DNA of 64,000 nucleotides from Bacteroidales bacterium (GTDB lineage Bacteria; Bacteroidota; Bacteroidia; Bacteroidales; UBA932). Below, one piece after another: positions 39,212-49,150 of this stretch. The position numbers were made by a program, and so were the translations under genes. Below the pieces are notes generated by a model that was not told the origin of the DNA, ran no database searches, and saw only the letters and a program-made list of their open reading frames with translations. The DNA is taken from contig JAFUWZ010000052.1 of the NCBI GenBank assembly GCA_017471045.1, positions 1 through 64,000 on the forward strand, in the 5' to 3' direction. Numbering within the stretch: the first letter of the stretch is position 1; every line of letters begins with the position of its first letter.

Positions 39212-42200
39212 ATGCTAACCAAAAGAATTATTGCCGCAGGCTTCTTCATCTTGCTGTCCCTGTCCGCCCTGGCGCAGAGCCGGACGGTCAAGGGCGTCGT
39301 CGTTGAAGAAGAATCGGGTGCTCCGCTTCCGGGTGCGACGGTCTCCGTCTCCGGTTCCACGAGGGGAGTCATCACGGACCTGGACGGATCCTTCGAACTG
39401 TCCGGCGTCAAGCCTTCGGACAAGTTGGTTGTCGATTTCTTCGGAAAGGAGTCGCAGACCTTCCCCGTCGGCACTTCGGTCCAGTTCGTCGTCAAGATGA
39501 AGGATGCCACCAGCCAGTTGGATGAAGTGACGGTCGTCGCTTTCGGCACCCAGAAGAAGGAGTCGGTCATCGGTTCCATCAATACCGTGAAACCGACGGA
39601 ATTGAAGGTCCCTTCCAGCAACCTGACCACAGCCCTGGCCGGACGGGTCGCCGGCTTGATCTCCTATCAGCGGAGCGGCGAACCGGGCCAGGATGACGCG
39701 ACCTTCTTCGTGCGTGGCGTCACCTCCCTGACCTATGCCAACGGACCGCTCATCCTGATCGACGGCGTTGAGATGACTTCCTCGGACCTGGCGCGTCTCC
39801 AGCCGGACGACATCGCTTCCTTCTCCATCATGAAAGACGCCACGGCGACGGCCCTCTACGGCGCTCGCGGCGCGAACGGCGTCATCCTGGTCAGTACGAA
39901 AGAAGGCTCCGAGGGAACGGCAAAGGTAAATGTCCGTTATGAAACTTCGATTTCCGAGCCGACCAAGAACATCGAACTGGCGGATCCGGTCACGTACATG
40001 CAGCTCTTCAACGAAGGCGCCGTCACCCGGGATCCGCTCTCGACCCTCCCTTTTTCTCTCTCCAAGATCGAGAATACCCGGCTGGGATTGAATCCGGTCC
40101 TTTATCCGGCCCTCGACTGGCGGGAGATGTTGCTCAAGAACTCCACGGTCAACCAGCGGGTCAACGCCAATGTCAGCGGCGGCGGCAAGATCGCGCGGTA
40201 TTACATCGCGGCGACCTTCAACAACGACAACGGCCTGCTCAAGGTGGACAAACGCAACAACTTCAACAACAACATCGACCTGAAGCGTTACGTGCTCCGT
40301 TCGAACGTCAACATCAACATCACGAAAACCACCGAGGCGATCATCCGTCTCCATGCCGCGTTCGATGACTACAACGGCCCGATCAACGGAGGCAGCAAGG
40401 TTTATGAGCAGATCATGAACACGAGCCCCGTCCTGTTCCAGCCCTATTACGAGCCGGACGCCGAAAACCTGGGGTCCTATCACATCCTTTTCGGGAACTA
40501 CGACACGGGCAACTACCTGAACCCCTATGCCCAGATGGTCCGGGGCTATAAAGAGTATTCGAAGACTACGGTCCTCGGCCAGTTCGAACTGAAGCAGGAC
40601 CTGAGTTTCATTACGAAGGGCCTGAACATCCGGGGCATGGCGAGCACCACGCGCAACACTTATTTCGATGTCGTGCGCAGCTATAATCCTTTCTACTATG
40701 AGATTGGTGGCTATGACACCTATCATGGGACTTATACCCTGAACTGCCTGAATCCCGATTCCGGTACGGAGTATCTGACCTATCAGCCAGGAACCAAGAC
40801 CGTGAGCGCCGTCACCTATTTCGAGGCGGCGATGAATTATGACCGTACTTTCGCCGACCGGCATGGCGTCAGTGCACTGCTTGTCGGTACGGCTCGCAAT
40901 GAACTGGAGGGCGGAGCCGCTTCACTCACCGAATCCCTGGCGCACCGCAACCTGGGCCTGTCCGGCCGTTTTACCTACAATTACGACAAGCGTTACTTCT
41001 TCGAGTACAACTTCGGTTATAACGGCTCGGAGCGTTTCGCCCGCAACGAGCGTTTCGGATTCTTCCCTTCGGCCGGTATCGCCTGGATCGCGTCCAACGA
41101 GAAATGGTACCCGTCGGGCCTGGCCAAGGTCGTCAACATGCTGAAATTCAAGGCGACCTACGGATTGGTCGGTAACGATGCCATCGGCGAGAAATCCCAC
41201 CGTTTCTTCTACCTGTCGGAGATCAATATGAACAACTCCAGCTACGGCGTGGAGTTCGGTGACGATTTCAAGAATACCTACAACGGCGTCACGGTCAGCA
41301 AGTACGAGAACGACAAGATCACCTGGGAGCGTTCCTACAAGACCAATCTGGGTGTGGAGACGCGCTTGTTCGACATGCTGGACCTGCAGGTGGATTACTA
41401 CACGGAGCGCCGCACCGGCATCCTGCTTTCGCGCAGCTACATCCCGTCCACGATGGGCCTGGTCACGACACCGATGTCCAACCTTGGCGAGGCCCAGGGT
41501 CACGGCATTGATTTCCAGCTCGACCTGCAGAAGTCCTTCGCGAGCGGCTGGTGGATCACGGGCCGTGCCAACTTCACTTACGCCAAGGCCTATTATACCA
41601 GGTATGAGGAGATCGACCAGAGTGAAACGCCCTGGCTGTCGAAGATCGGGCAGCCCGTCTCCCAGCGTTGGGGGTATGTCGCGGAGCGGCTCTTCGTCGA
41701 TGAGGAAGAAGTCAAGAATTCGCCGGTCCAGTTCGGCGACTACGGGGCCGGTGACATCAAGTATCGCGACATCAATGGCGACGGCATGATCACGGACCTG
41801 GATACGGTCCCGATCGGCTATCCGACCGAGCCGGAGCTGATCTACGGCTTCGGTTTCTCGACCGGCTTCAAGGGTTTCGACCTGTCGGTGTTCTTCCAGG
41901 GACTCGGCCGTGAGTCGTTCTGGATCAATGTCTCGGAAACCACTCCGTTCGTGACCAGTGAAGGCCAGGTCCGCCAGTTGCTGAAGGTCTATGCGGACGA
42001 TCACTGGAGCGAAAACAACCGCAACCTCTACGCCTTGTGGCCCCGTATGTCCACCAAGGTGATCGATAACAACGCACGGACCAGCACCTGGTTCATGCGT
42101 GACGGCTCTTTCCTGCGCCTGAAGTCCCTTGAGTTCGGTTATACCCTTCCGGACCGTTGGACCAAGAAGATCGCGATGAACAGCCTCCGTTTCTATTTCT

Positions 42201-42319
42201 CCGGCACGAACCTCCTTACCTGGAGCAAATTCGACCTGTGGGATCCGGAGCAGGCGGGTCACGCTTTCAACTATCCGACGCAGCGCGTGTACAACTTCGG
42301 TGTCCAAGTTTCTTTTTAA
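39212..42319 (+). CDS. susC: SusC-like TonB-dependent outer-membrane receptor
   Basis: Outer-membrane glycan importer, 1035 residues from MLTKRIIAAGFFILL (signal peptide ends at ALAQ). An N-terminal carboxypeptidase-regulatory-like domain (VKGVVVEEESGAPLPGATVSVSG) is followed by the TonB box/plug (LDEVTVVAFGTQKKESVIGSI; NGPLILIDGVE; GARGANGVILVSTK) and a 22-strand-type barrel to the terminal GVQVSF. Upstream in-frame sequence inside the symporter gene is rejected. It pairs with the SusD gene 12 bases downstream. Confidence 0.96.
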   Translation: MLTKRIIAAGFFILLSLSALAQSRTVKGVVVEEESGAPLPGATVSVSGSTRGVITDLDGSFELSGVKPSDKLVVDFFGKESQTFPVGTSVQFVVKMKDATSQLDEVTVVAFGTQKKESVIGSINTVKPTELKVPSSNLTTALAGRVAGLISYQRSGEPGQDDATFFVRGVTSLTYANGPLILIDGVEMTSSDLARLQPDDIASFSIMKDATATALYGARGANGVILVSTKEGSEGTAKVNVRYETSISEPTKNIELADPVTYMQLFNEGAVTRDPLSTLPFSLSKIENTRLGLNPVLYPALDWREMLLKNSTVNQRVNANVSGGGKIARYYIAATFNNDNGLLKVDKRNNFNNNIDLKRYVLRSNVNINITKTTEAIIRLHAAFDDYNGPINGGSKVYEQIMNTSPVLFQPYYEPDAENLGSYHILFGNYDTGNYLNPYAQMVRGYKEYSKTTVLGQFELKQDLSFITKGLNIRGMASTTRNTYFDVVRSYNPFYYEIGGYDTYHGTYTLNCLNPDSGTEYLTYQPGTKTVSAVTYFEAAMNYDRTFADRHGVSALLVGTARNELEGGAASLTESLAHRNLGLSGRFTYNYDKRYFFEYNFGYNGSERFARNERFGFFPSAGIAWIASNEKWYPSGLAKVVNMLKFKATYGLVGNDAIGEKSHRFFYLSEINMNNSSYGVEFGDDFKNTYNGVTVSKYENDKITWERSYKTNLGVETRLFDMLDLQVDYYTERRTGILLSRSYIPSTMGLVTTPMSNLGEAQGHGIDFQLDLQKSFASGWWITGRANFTYAKAYYTRYEEIDQSETPWLSKIGQPVSQRWGYVAERLFVDEEEVKNSPVQFGDYGAGDIKYRDINGDGMITDLDTVPIGYPTEPELIYGFGFSTGFKGFDLSVFFQGLGRESFWINVSETTPFVTSEGQVRQLLKVYADDHWSENNRNLYALWPRMSTKVIDNNARTSTWFMRDGSFLRLKSLEFGYTLPDRWTKKIAMNSLRFYFSGTNLLTWSKFDLWDPEQAGHAFNYPTQRVYNFGVQVSF

Positions 42320-42331
42320 ATTTGAGGGCAT

Positions 42332-44257
42332 ATGAAAATCATCAGAAATCTATTTATCGTGACGACGCTCTGCTGCCTGGCTTCCTGTGCGGATTACATC
42401 GACGTTGTCCCGGACAATATCGCTACGATCGATTATGCTTTCCGTGATCGCGTCGGGGCGGAAAAGTTCCTTGCGACCTGCTACAGTTTCATCCCCCGGA
42501 TCGGTGATCCGAAGAACGATCCGGCCTTGATGGGCAGTGACGAGCTTTGGAATTTCGTGGATACGCGCGAGGCCAACAACGAAGTCGGCCAGTACAACGC
42601 GTTCTATATCAAGACCGGTGACCAGACGGCGGCCAATCCCCGCATCAATTACTGGGACGGCGAGAATTACGGTGGAAATGGCCTGTTCAAGGGAATCCGT
42701 TACTGTAACATCTTCCTCGACAAGGTGGACCAGGTGACGGTCCAGGTCTCCGCGGAGCAGCGGAGCATCTGGAAAGCGGAGGTCAAGGTCCTGAAAGCCT
42801 ACTATCACTTCTACCTGATGCGGATGTACGGTCCCATCCCCCTCGTCAAGGAGAATCTCTCCGTCGAGGCGACGCCCGAAGAAGTCCGGGTCTATCGCGA
42901 CCCTTGGGACGAGTGCGTCGATTACATCGTCGGCCTGATCGACGAGGCGGTGGAAGACCTGCCGCTCGCCATCGAAAGCCGGACTACGGAAGCCGGCCAC
43001 ATCACCCAGCCGGCCGCCCTTGCCATCAAGGCCCTGATCCTGACGACCTCTGCCAGCCCGCTCTTCAACGGGAATCCGGAGTATGCCGGCGTGGCGGACA
43101 ACCGGGGCGTGAAGATCTTCAGCCAGAGCTACGACGAGTCCAAGTGGAAGCGCGCCGCCGATGCCTGCAAGCAGGCCATCGATGTGGCGGAAGAAGCCGG
43201 ACATCGCCTCTATACCTTCAACAACTCGCAATATATCGTCGCCGCGCCCGAAGTCCAGCTGGTCAACAACCTCCGCTGCGTCTATCACGACCGTTACAAC
43301 GAGGAGATGCTTTGGTGCAACCCCCAGAATGACGTCTCGACCTACTATGAGTATTATTCGATGCCCTATTTCGTCGATGAAGCCTGGAGCACCAATCCCT
43401 ATCGCGGCCTATTGGGCCCGACGATCCGGATGGCCGAAAAGTTCTACACCGACAACGGCGTCCCTATCGACGAGGACAAGGACTGGGACTATCCCAACCG
43501 GTACAAGATGGTGGAAGCGGGCGACGACCAGCCCTACTATGTGCAGCCGCAGTATCATACGGCGCAGCTTAATCTTCACCGGGAGCCCCGTTTCTATGCC
43601 AATCTGTGCTTCGACGGCTGCTATTGGTGGGGGAACGGCAACTTCACGGGCGCAGGCTGGGACATCCACATGAAGCGGGGCCAGACTTCCGGTAAGAACG
43701 GCTCTTTCCGCTACACCATCACGGGGTATTGGTCGAAGAAGCCGAACCACTATACTTCTACTACGACTTCCACTTACGGGCGTTCCCGTACGGCATATAC
43801 CCCGGCCCTGCTCCGCCTTTCGGACCTGTACCTGATGTATGCCGAGTGTCTCAACGAGTACAAGGCCGCTCCCGATGAGGAAGTCTATGCGTATATCGAC
43901 AAGGTGAGGGCGCATGCCGGGCTGGAAGGCGTCATAGACAGCTGGGAGAATTATTCCCGCTTCCCGAACAAGCCGAAGACCAAGGACGGGATGCGCGAGA
44001 TCATCCATCGTGAGCGCGAAGTCGAACTCTGTTTCGAAAGCAAGCATTTCTGGGACGTTCGCCGCTGGAAGACGGCCGTGACCGATATTACGGGGCCGGT
44101 CTATGCCTGGAACGTGGATGCTTCGAAAGAGAACGAGTACTATCAGATCATTACCTTGGCCAACCTCAAATTCACGGCCAAGGAGTACCTCTGGCCGATC
44201 AAGACCAATACGATCCGAGTCAATACCAACCTGGTCCAAAACCCCTATTGGGAATAA
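42332..44257 (+). CDS. susD: SusD-like surface glycan-binding lipoprotein
   Basis: 641 residues, lipoprotein with C19 (CLASC). The SusD/RagB fold is shown by KAYYHFYLMRMYGPIPLVKENL near 160, YTPALLRLSDLYLMYAECLNEYKAAP near 500 and the C-terminal HREREVELCFESKHFWDVRRWK. It caps the SusC barrel and gives substrate selectivity. It is somewhat longer than SusD itself (551), as is common in this subgroup with extra loops. Confidence 0.96.
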   Translation: MKIIRNLFIVTTLCCLASCADYIDVVPDNIATIDYAFRDRVGAEKFLATCYSFIPRIGDPKNDPALMGSDELWNFVDTREANNEVGQYNAFYIKTGDQTAANPRINYWDGENYGGNGLFKGIRYCNIFLDKVDQVTVQVSAEQRSIWKAEVKVLKAYYHFYLMRMYGPIPLVKENLSVEATPEEVRVYRDPWDECVDYIVGLIDEAVEDLPLAIESRTTEAGHITQPAALAIKALILTTSASPLFNGNPEYAGVADNRGVKIFSQSYDESKWKRAADACKQAIDVAEEAGHRLYTFNNSQYIVAAPEVQLVNNLRCVYHDRYNEEMLWCNPQNDVSTYYEYYSMPYFVDEAWSTNPYRGLLGPTIRMAEKFYTDNGVPIDEDKDWDYPNRYKMVEAGDDQPYYVQPQYHTAQLNLHREPRFYANLCFDGCYWWGNGNFTGAGWDIHMKRGQTSGKNGSFRYTITGYWSKKPNHYTSTTTSTYGRSRTAYTPALLRLSDLYLMYAECLNEYKAAPDEEVYAYIDKVRAHAGLEGVIDSWENYSRFPNKPKTKDGMREIIHREREVELCFESKHFWDVRRWKTAVTDITGPVYAWNVDASKENEYYQIITLANLKFTAKEYLWPIKTNTIRVNTNLVQNPYWE

Positions 44258-44269
44258 AGCAAACCAATT

Positions 44270-45460
44270 ATGAAACAGATATTGCCGCTTTTCCTCATCC
44301 TTGCCCTGACCGTCTCCTGCCAAGAAGACTATATCGGGCAGTACCCGGTCGACAGCATCCCGCCGTCCCAGGTCTACAATGCTGTCGTGGAGAACTATCC
44401 CGGCCGCGTCGTCATCACATACGACCTCCCGGACGATACGGATTTGCTCTATGTCAAAGCCGTCTATACGGATGCCCACGGCCAGCGGAACGAAGTCCGC
44501 GCATCCAATTTCAAGAATAAGTTGGAAATCAGGGGCTTCGCCAAGTCCGACCGCCAATCGGTCGATTTGATCTCCGTCGATCGCAGCCAGAATGAATCTG
44601 AACCGCTGCGCGTCGAAATCGAGCCGATGGATTCGCCCATCTATGCGATCCGCGAATCCCTCGACGTGAGTCCCAGTTGGGGAGGATTCATCCTCAGTTG
44701 GGACAATCCCGAGAAGGAACAGATCTTCGTATATGTGATGAAGCCCGGTGAAGACGGAGATACGATCTTCCAGACCATCATCTCCTCGGATCCCAACGGC
44801 TTTGCCGCCGTCCGGGGACTTCCTGCCGAAGAGCAGGAGTTCAAGGTCCTGATCCGGGATATCTATGAGAATTATACGGATACCTTGTCCGCAGTCATCA
44901 CTCCGATGTACGAGATTTTCATCTCGCCGGAGTATTTCGTCCTGACGGCCCTGGCCACCGATATGAACTGGCACAAATCCCGCAACAACGTCGGCGCCCT
45001 CTTTGACGGCGTCAAGACTTCGGACAAGCCGATCTACATGGAGACCAAAGTCAAGGTGAATGATATTTATTATTCTTATTTCACGGTTGACCTGGGAGAT
45101 TTGTACAAGCTGTCCCGTGTCAAGTTCTGGGGCCGGGTGAAATACTGCTATGCGCTCCATTGCCCGAAGCATTTCCAGATGTGGGGTACGGCCAGCGCCG
45201 AAGCGGCTGCTGACCCGGACAATTGGGACGGATGGGAGATGCTCCTGGACGGATGGAGCTATAAGCCGTCGGGCTATGAGACGGCTGACGTCACCGCGGA
45301 AGACCAGGAGTACGCCAACAACGGCGAAGAGGTCGAAATCCCTGAGACTGCCGCTCCCCTCCGTTACTTCCGTTTTGTCTGCCTGGAGACCTGGACGCAG
45401 AGCAACTCTCTCAACCTGAATGAGATGGAGTTTTATGGCGGAGAATTCAACGCCCAATAA
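44270..45460 (+). CDS. DUF4959/DUF5000-like PUL surface lipoprotein
   Basis: 396 residues, lipoprotein with C17 (LTVSC). The N-terminal segment (QYPVDSIPPSQVYNAVVENYPGR onward) matches the DUF4959-type fibronectin-like domain. A middle DUF5126-like domain (about 120-215) follows. The C-terminal part (about 230-390) is an F5/8 discoidin-like fold (YFTVDLGDLYKLSRVKFWGR; RYFRFVCLETW). Such proteins act as surface glycan-binding proteins beside SusCD. Family names are from memory of the motifs. Confidence 0.8.
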   Translation: MKQILPLFLILALTVSCQEDYIGQYPVDSIPPSQVYNAVVENYPGRVVITYDLPDDTDLLYVKAVYTDAHGQRNEVRASNFKNKLEIRGFAKSDRQSVDLISVDRSQNESEPLRVEIEPMDSPIYAIRESLDVSPSWGGFILSWDNPEKEQIFVYVMKPGEDGDTIFQTIISSDPNGFAAVRGLPAEEQEFKVLIRDIYENYTDTLSAVITPMYEIFISPEYFVLTALATDMNWHKSRNNVGALFDGVKTSDKPIYMETKVKVNDIYYSYFTVDLGDLYKLSRVKFWGRVKYCYALHCPKHFQMWGTASAEAAADPDNWDGWEMLLDGWSYKPSGYETADVTAEDQEYANNGEEVEIPETAAPLRYFRFVCLETWTQSNSLNLNEMEFYGGEFNAQ

Positions 45461-45472
45461 AACCTGAATGCC

Positions 45473-46159
45473 ATGAAGATTCAACCTATCATCATCAGCT
45501 TGTTGGCCCTCTGCATGCTGGTCGCCTGCAGCGGAATGAATGACAACATCGATCAGTATCTTTCGCAGGGTGAGATCATTTATATCGCGAAGCCGGATTC
45601 GGTCCATCTTTTCGCCGGCCGGGAGCGCTTCAAGATGGATTTCTGGGTGCGTGACCCCAGGGCGACCGGCCTGACCGTGTATTGGTCTCTGCGCTCGCAG
45701 TCCCAGACCATCCCGCTCCCGCCGGGCCGGGACATGGACGAACCGGTCGAGGTCATCATCGACCGGAATACGCCGGAAGGACAATATGCCTTGATCTTGA
45801 TCACCGAGGACGGGAAAGGAAACTACTCCATCCCGGATGAGGAGAACGTGGCCGTGTACGGCGAACTCTTCCAGAACTCCCTCAACAACCGGCTGGTGGA
45901 TTCCCATTCGGTCAAGGGAAATACGGTCACCCTCAACTGGGGAAACTGCTATTCCGCGCAGGAGGTTGGCATCTGCGTCCGATATACGGATACCGCCGGG
46001 GCCGCCTGCGAAGTCCTGTACCCCACGGATGAGCTCGGCCCGTCCTCCGTCCTGTCGAACGTCGATGTGAGCCGTGAGATCTCTTATTCGACCTTGTACC
46101 TGCCTGAAAAGACGGCGATCGATACCTTTTCGACCCAGAAGACTGTCATCGCCTTGTAA
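45473..46159 (+). CDS. DUF4998-like PUL surface lipoprotein
   Basis: 228 residues, lipoprotein with C19 (MLVAC). The mature start CSGMNDNIDQYLSQGEIIYI is typical of DUF4998, a family commonly next to DUF4959/DUF5000 proteins in PULs. It reads as two small beta-sandwich domains. No catalytic residues are seen, and glycan binding is the likely role. It is separated by 12 bases from both neighbours. Confidence 0.78.
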   Translation: MKIQPIIISLLALCMLVACSGMNDNIDQYLSQGEIIYIAKPDSVHLFAGRERFKMDFWVRDPRATGLTVYWSLRSQSQTIPLPPGRDMDEPVEVIIDRNTPEGQYALILITEDGKGNYSIPDEENVAVYGELFQNSLNNRLVDSHSVKGNTVTLNWGNCYSAQEVGICVRYTDTAGAACEVLYPTDELGPSSVLSNVDVSREISYSTLYLPEKTAIDTFSTQKTVIAL

Positions 46160-46171
46160 AACCCTTGCGTC

Positions 46172-49141
46172 ATGCATCATCTTCTGACTGTCCTGCTGTT
46201 TGCCCTGCTCGGCGCCGGATGGCTGCCCGAGGCCGGCAATGACTTTTTCTCGACTCGGATCTCCGTCCGCGGCGGGCGGATCTGCTCCTCCGAAGTCGTT
46301 CTGGACGGGAGCCTGTTGACCACGTCGGAACAGGCCCCGGCTTTCGAATTCTGCATCAACGGGTCCCGGGTCAAGGCGACGGATCCCTGCTGGCGCTATG
46401 CGGGCCTGCAGACAAAGGACCTGTCCAACGGGGCCCGGATCTACACGTACGAATTCCGGGGGAAAGGGAAGTGGAAAGGTCTCTGCCTGTATTGGGACCG
46501 GGAAGTGTTCCCGGATGTCGCCCTGCTGCGGGAGCGGCTGCGCCTCACCGCCTCACGGCCCGGGTTCAGGCTCAGCAATGTGGACGGCCGGAATCATTTC
46601 ATCTTCCCGCGCTACTCCCTGGCTGCAGCCGGGGAGGTCCGCGGCGAAGAGATCCGCGTCGGGCGTTTCGAAACGCGCGCGAAACTGGACCAGAACCACA
46701 TGTTCCACCCGGACCGCAACCCGCTTGACCTGTCCGGCGGGGAGGTGGCCCTGAAGGGACCGTTCACGGTCTTGGAGAGCGGCGGCCTGCGCTGCGTCAT
46801 GACCTACGAGCATGCGTCGCAGGACAATTCCTTCATGAAGGAGAAACTGGCCAGATACGGCCCCAAGAACGATGAGATGCAGGGCGTGGAAGGTGATGTC
46901 GGCTACACCGGCGACGATGACCTGTGGTTCATTTCCACGAACGTCTCCCGCCCGGAGCCGGGATGCCTGGATGTCGGGAACCGGATCCGCCGGGGCGGGT
47001 ATATCGACGGGGAGGAAATCCCGGTCGGGAAATGCTATGAGACCGTCTGGTCCGCTTTTGCCGTCCTGCGTCCGGGGGAGGACCTCCCGGCCTGCCTTCA
47101 GGACTATCTCTACCGCAGGATCACGGACCACAAGGCTTCCCGCAAACCGATGTTCTACTACAACACTTGGGGGATGCAGCGCGCCCAGCCGAATGCGGAA
47201 CTCCGGAGCTGCCTGACGGAGGAACGGGTCTTCGAAGAGATCGAGTACTGCCGTCAGATGGGGATGGACCGTTTCATCCTGGATGACGGCTGGCAGGCGA
47301 CGATGGGGCAGTGGTCCGTCAACCGCGAGCGCTTCCCGAACGGGCTGGAGCCCGTCATCCGGCGGATCAACGAGGCGGGGATGGAAGCCGGCGTCTGGCT
47401 CTCCCTGCTGGCCGTTTCGAAGAGCCTTGACCTGTACAAGGACCATCCCGAATGGCGGATCAACGACCGGTCTGACGCGCCCGTCCTGGTCCAGTGGGGC
47501 AACCCCGGTTTCGACATCGTCAGCGGCTATTACGACGTGCTGCTCGCTTCCCTGAAGGAGCTGGTCGACATGGGCGTCCGCTTCTTCAAATGGGATGCGG
47601 TCAGTACGCTCAGCAGTTGTAACGCCGGCCTGGAGCATGGACAGGAAACGGACTCCGTGAAAGACCGGATCGACCGTTACAACTACCTGTTCCCGTTCTA
47701 CGTGACGCGCCTGGCGCGTGAACTGAAGGAGTACCATCCGGATGTCGTCGTCGAACTGGACCTGACCGAGCACTGGCGCAACATGATCGGACTGATGACG
47801 CTCCAGGAGGCCAAGTTCTTTTGGATCAACAACGGCTCGTCCCGCTACGGGGATTATTCCACCTTCCGGTCCAAGAGCGTCCGCGCTTGCCTGGACGAGT
47901 ATGCGGGGATCTTCCCGCCGGAAGTATTCACCTTCGCGACCTATCCGATGAGCCTTTCGGGCGCCTTGAAATACAATGTCAACTCCATCCTGCAAGGCGG
48001 GCACGGCTTCTGGGGCGACCTGCGGAAGACGACCCCGGAGGACCGGCGCTTCGCCGCTTCCCGCATCCGGATGGCCAAGCGGGTGCTGCCTTTCACCGAA
48101 GGTGCGCCGATGACCCATTCGGGACGCTTGTGCGATTCTCCTGAACTGTACGTGCAGGCGGATGCATCATCGGGCTATGCCCTGATGACGGGATTCTCCT
48201 CCGAACCCTGGATCGGGGATTACCGGATCGCTGTCCCGGCGCAGAAGGTCCTCGCCGTGTTGGGACATCCGTTCCGCACCGATGCGGACGGCGTTGTCCT
48301 GCCGCTGCGTTTCGCCGGCGAGGATGACAGTTGCTCGGCTTTCGTGATCGGTGACGCCGGGGCGGGCCCGAAGATCCTCTCTTCCACGGGTGTCCTGGAG
48401 GATGTGACTGTTGAGGATGGTGTCCTGCGGGTCACGGCCGCGACTGATACGGAACTGACGTTGTCCATACCCGGCCGGCAGGATGTCCGGACTGTCCGGC
48501 TCTCCGCAGGGGAAACTCGTCTCCTCGGTATGTACCCGATCACAGTCCTGGGCATCGGAGACTCCATTACCCAAGGGAGCAGCCATCATGTATCCTATCT
48601 CTTTCCCTTGCGCGAGCGCCTTCGCGAAGCCGGTTTTGATGTCGAAATGATCGGCCCCCGGGTGCAGTACTACCAGGGAGACAGCCTGAACCATTGTGCC
48701 CTTGGTGGAAAAACGATTGAGTATTGGGCGAAACAGATCGACAGCGTGTATCGCCGCCATCCGGCTGATATCGTGCTGATCCACGGCGGGCACAATCATT
48801 TCGCCGAACAGCACCCTGTACCTGGCATCATCCAGGCCCACCGGACGATCATCGACAAGATCCTGGCCATCAATCCGACGGCCGTCGTCTTCGTCGCTCA
48901 AGTGATCGAGAGCGGAAAACTCCCGAAATACTCGTATATTTCCAATTTGAATGAGGCTCTGTTCAGGATGGTACGAGAATATCGTTCCGACCGGGTACGG
49001 CTCGTTCCCGTCGGCAAGGGCTTTGACTGGCATTCAGATGCCATCGAAGACCACGTGCATCCCAACGCTCATGGCGCCCGGATCATGGCAGAAAATTGGT
49101 ATTCCGCCATTTCATCTTTCTTGTCAGAAACAGACAGATAA
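46172..49141 (+). CDS. GH36/GH27-like alpha-galactosidase fused to an SGNH/GDSL esterase
   Basis: Exported bifunctional enzyme, 989 residues. The signal peptide is short (MHHLLTVLLFALLGAGW). A beta-sandwich domain (about 20-310) precedes a (beta/alpha)8 barrel (about 320-680) with FILDDGWQ, the nucleophile motif FFKWD (D475) and VVVELDLTEHW as the probable acid/base region. A beta domain (about 690-785) follows. The C-terminal SGNH hydrolase (about 788-985) has GIGDSITQG with Ser798, an HGGHNH block, and DHVH with D960 and H963. The pairing suggests removal of an acyl group and an alpha-linked galactosyl-type residue from the same glycan. Exact GH family and linkage are unproven. Confidence 0.85.
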   Translation: MHHLLTVLLFALLGAGWLPEAGNDFFSTRISVRGGRICSSEVVLDGSLLTTSEQAPAFEFCINGSRVKATDPCWRYAGLQTKDLSNGARIYTYEFRGKGKWKGLCLYWDREVFPDVALLRERLRLTASRPGFRLSNVDGRNHFIFPRYSLAAAGEVRGEEIRVGRFETRAKLDQNHMFHPDRNPLDLSGGEVALKGPFTVLESGGLRCVMTYEHASQDNSFMKEKLARYGPKNDEMQGVEGDVGYTGDDDLWFISTNVSRPEPGCLDVGNRIRRGGYIDGEEIPVGKCYETVWSAFAVLRPGEDLPACLQDYLYRRITDHKASRKPMFYYNTWGMQRAQPNAELRSCLTEERVFEEIEYCRQMGMDRFILDDGWQATMGQWSVNRERFPNGLEPVIRRINEAGMEAGVWLSLLAVSKSLDLYKDHPEWRINDRSDAPVLVQWGNPGFDIVSGYYDVLLASLKELVDMGVRFFKWDAVSTLSSCNAGLEHGQETDSVKDRIDRYNYLFPFYVTRLARELKEYHPDVVVELDLTEHWRNMIGLMTLQEAKFFWINNGSSRYGDYSTFRSKSVRACLDEYAGIFPPEVFTFATYPMSLSGALKYNVNSILQGGHGFWGDLRKTTPEDRRFAASRIRMAKRVLPFTEGAPMTHSGRLCDSPELYVQADASSGYALMTGFSSEPWIGDYRIAVPAQKVLAVLGHPFRTDADGVVLPLRFAGEDDSCSAFVIGDAGAGPKILSSTGVLEDVTVEDGVLRVTAATDTELTLSIPGRQDVRTVRLSAGETRLLGMYPITVLGIGDSITQGSSHHVSYLFPLRERLREAGFDVEMIGPRVQYYQGDSLNHCALGGKTIEYWAKQIDSVYRRHPADIVLIHGGHNHFAEQHPVPGIIQAHRTIIDKILAINPTAVVFVAQVIESGKLPKYSYISNLNEALFRMVREYRSDRVRLVPVGKGFDWHSDAIEDHVHPNAHGARIMAENWYSAISSFLSETDR

Positions 49142-49150
49142 AAAAAGACA

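Noticed and set aside
43409..46180. A 923-codon open frame on the minus strand opposite susD and the PUL lipoproteins
   Set aside because: It is antisense to three clearly real genes, has no recognisable motif and is rich in Arg/Asp/Val/Gly as expected from reading GC-rich codons backwards.
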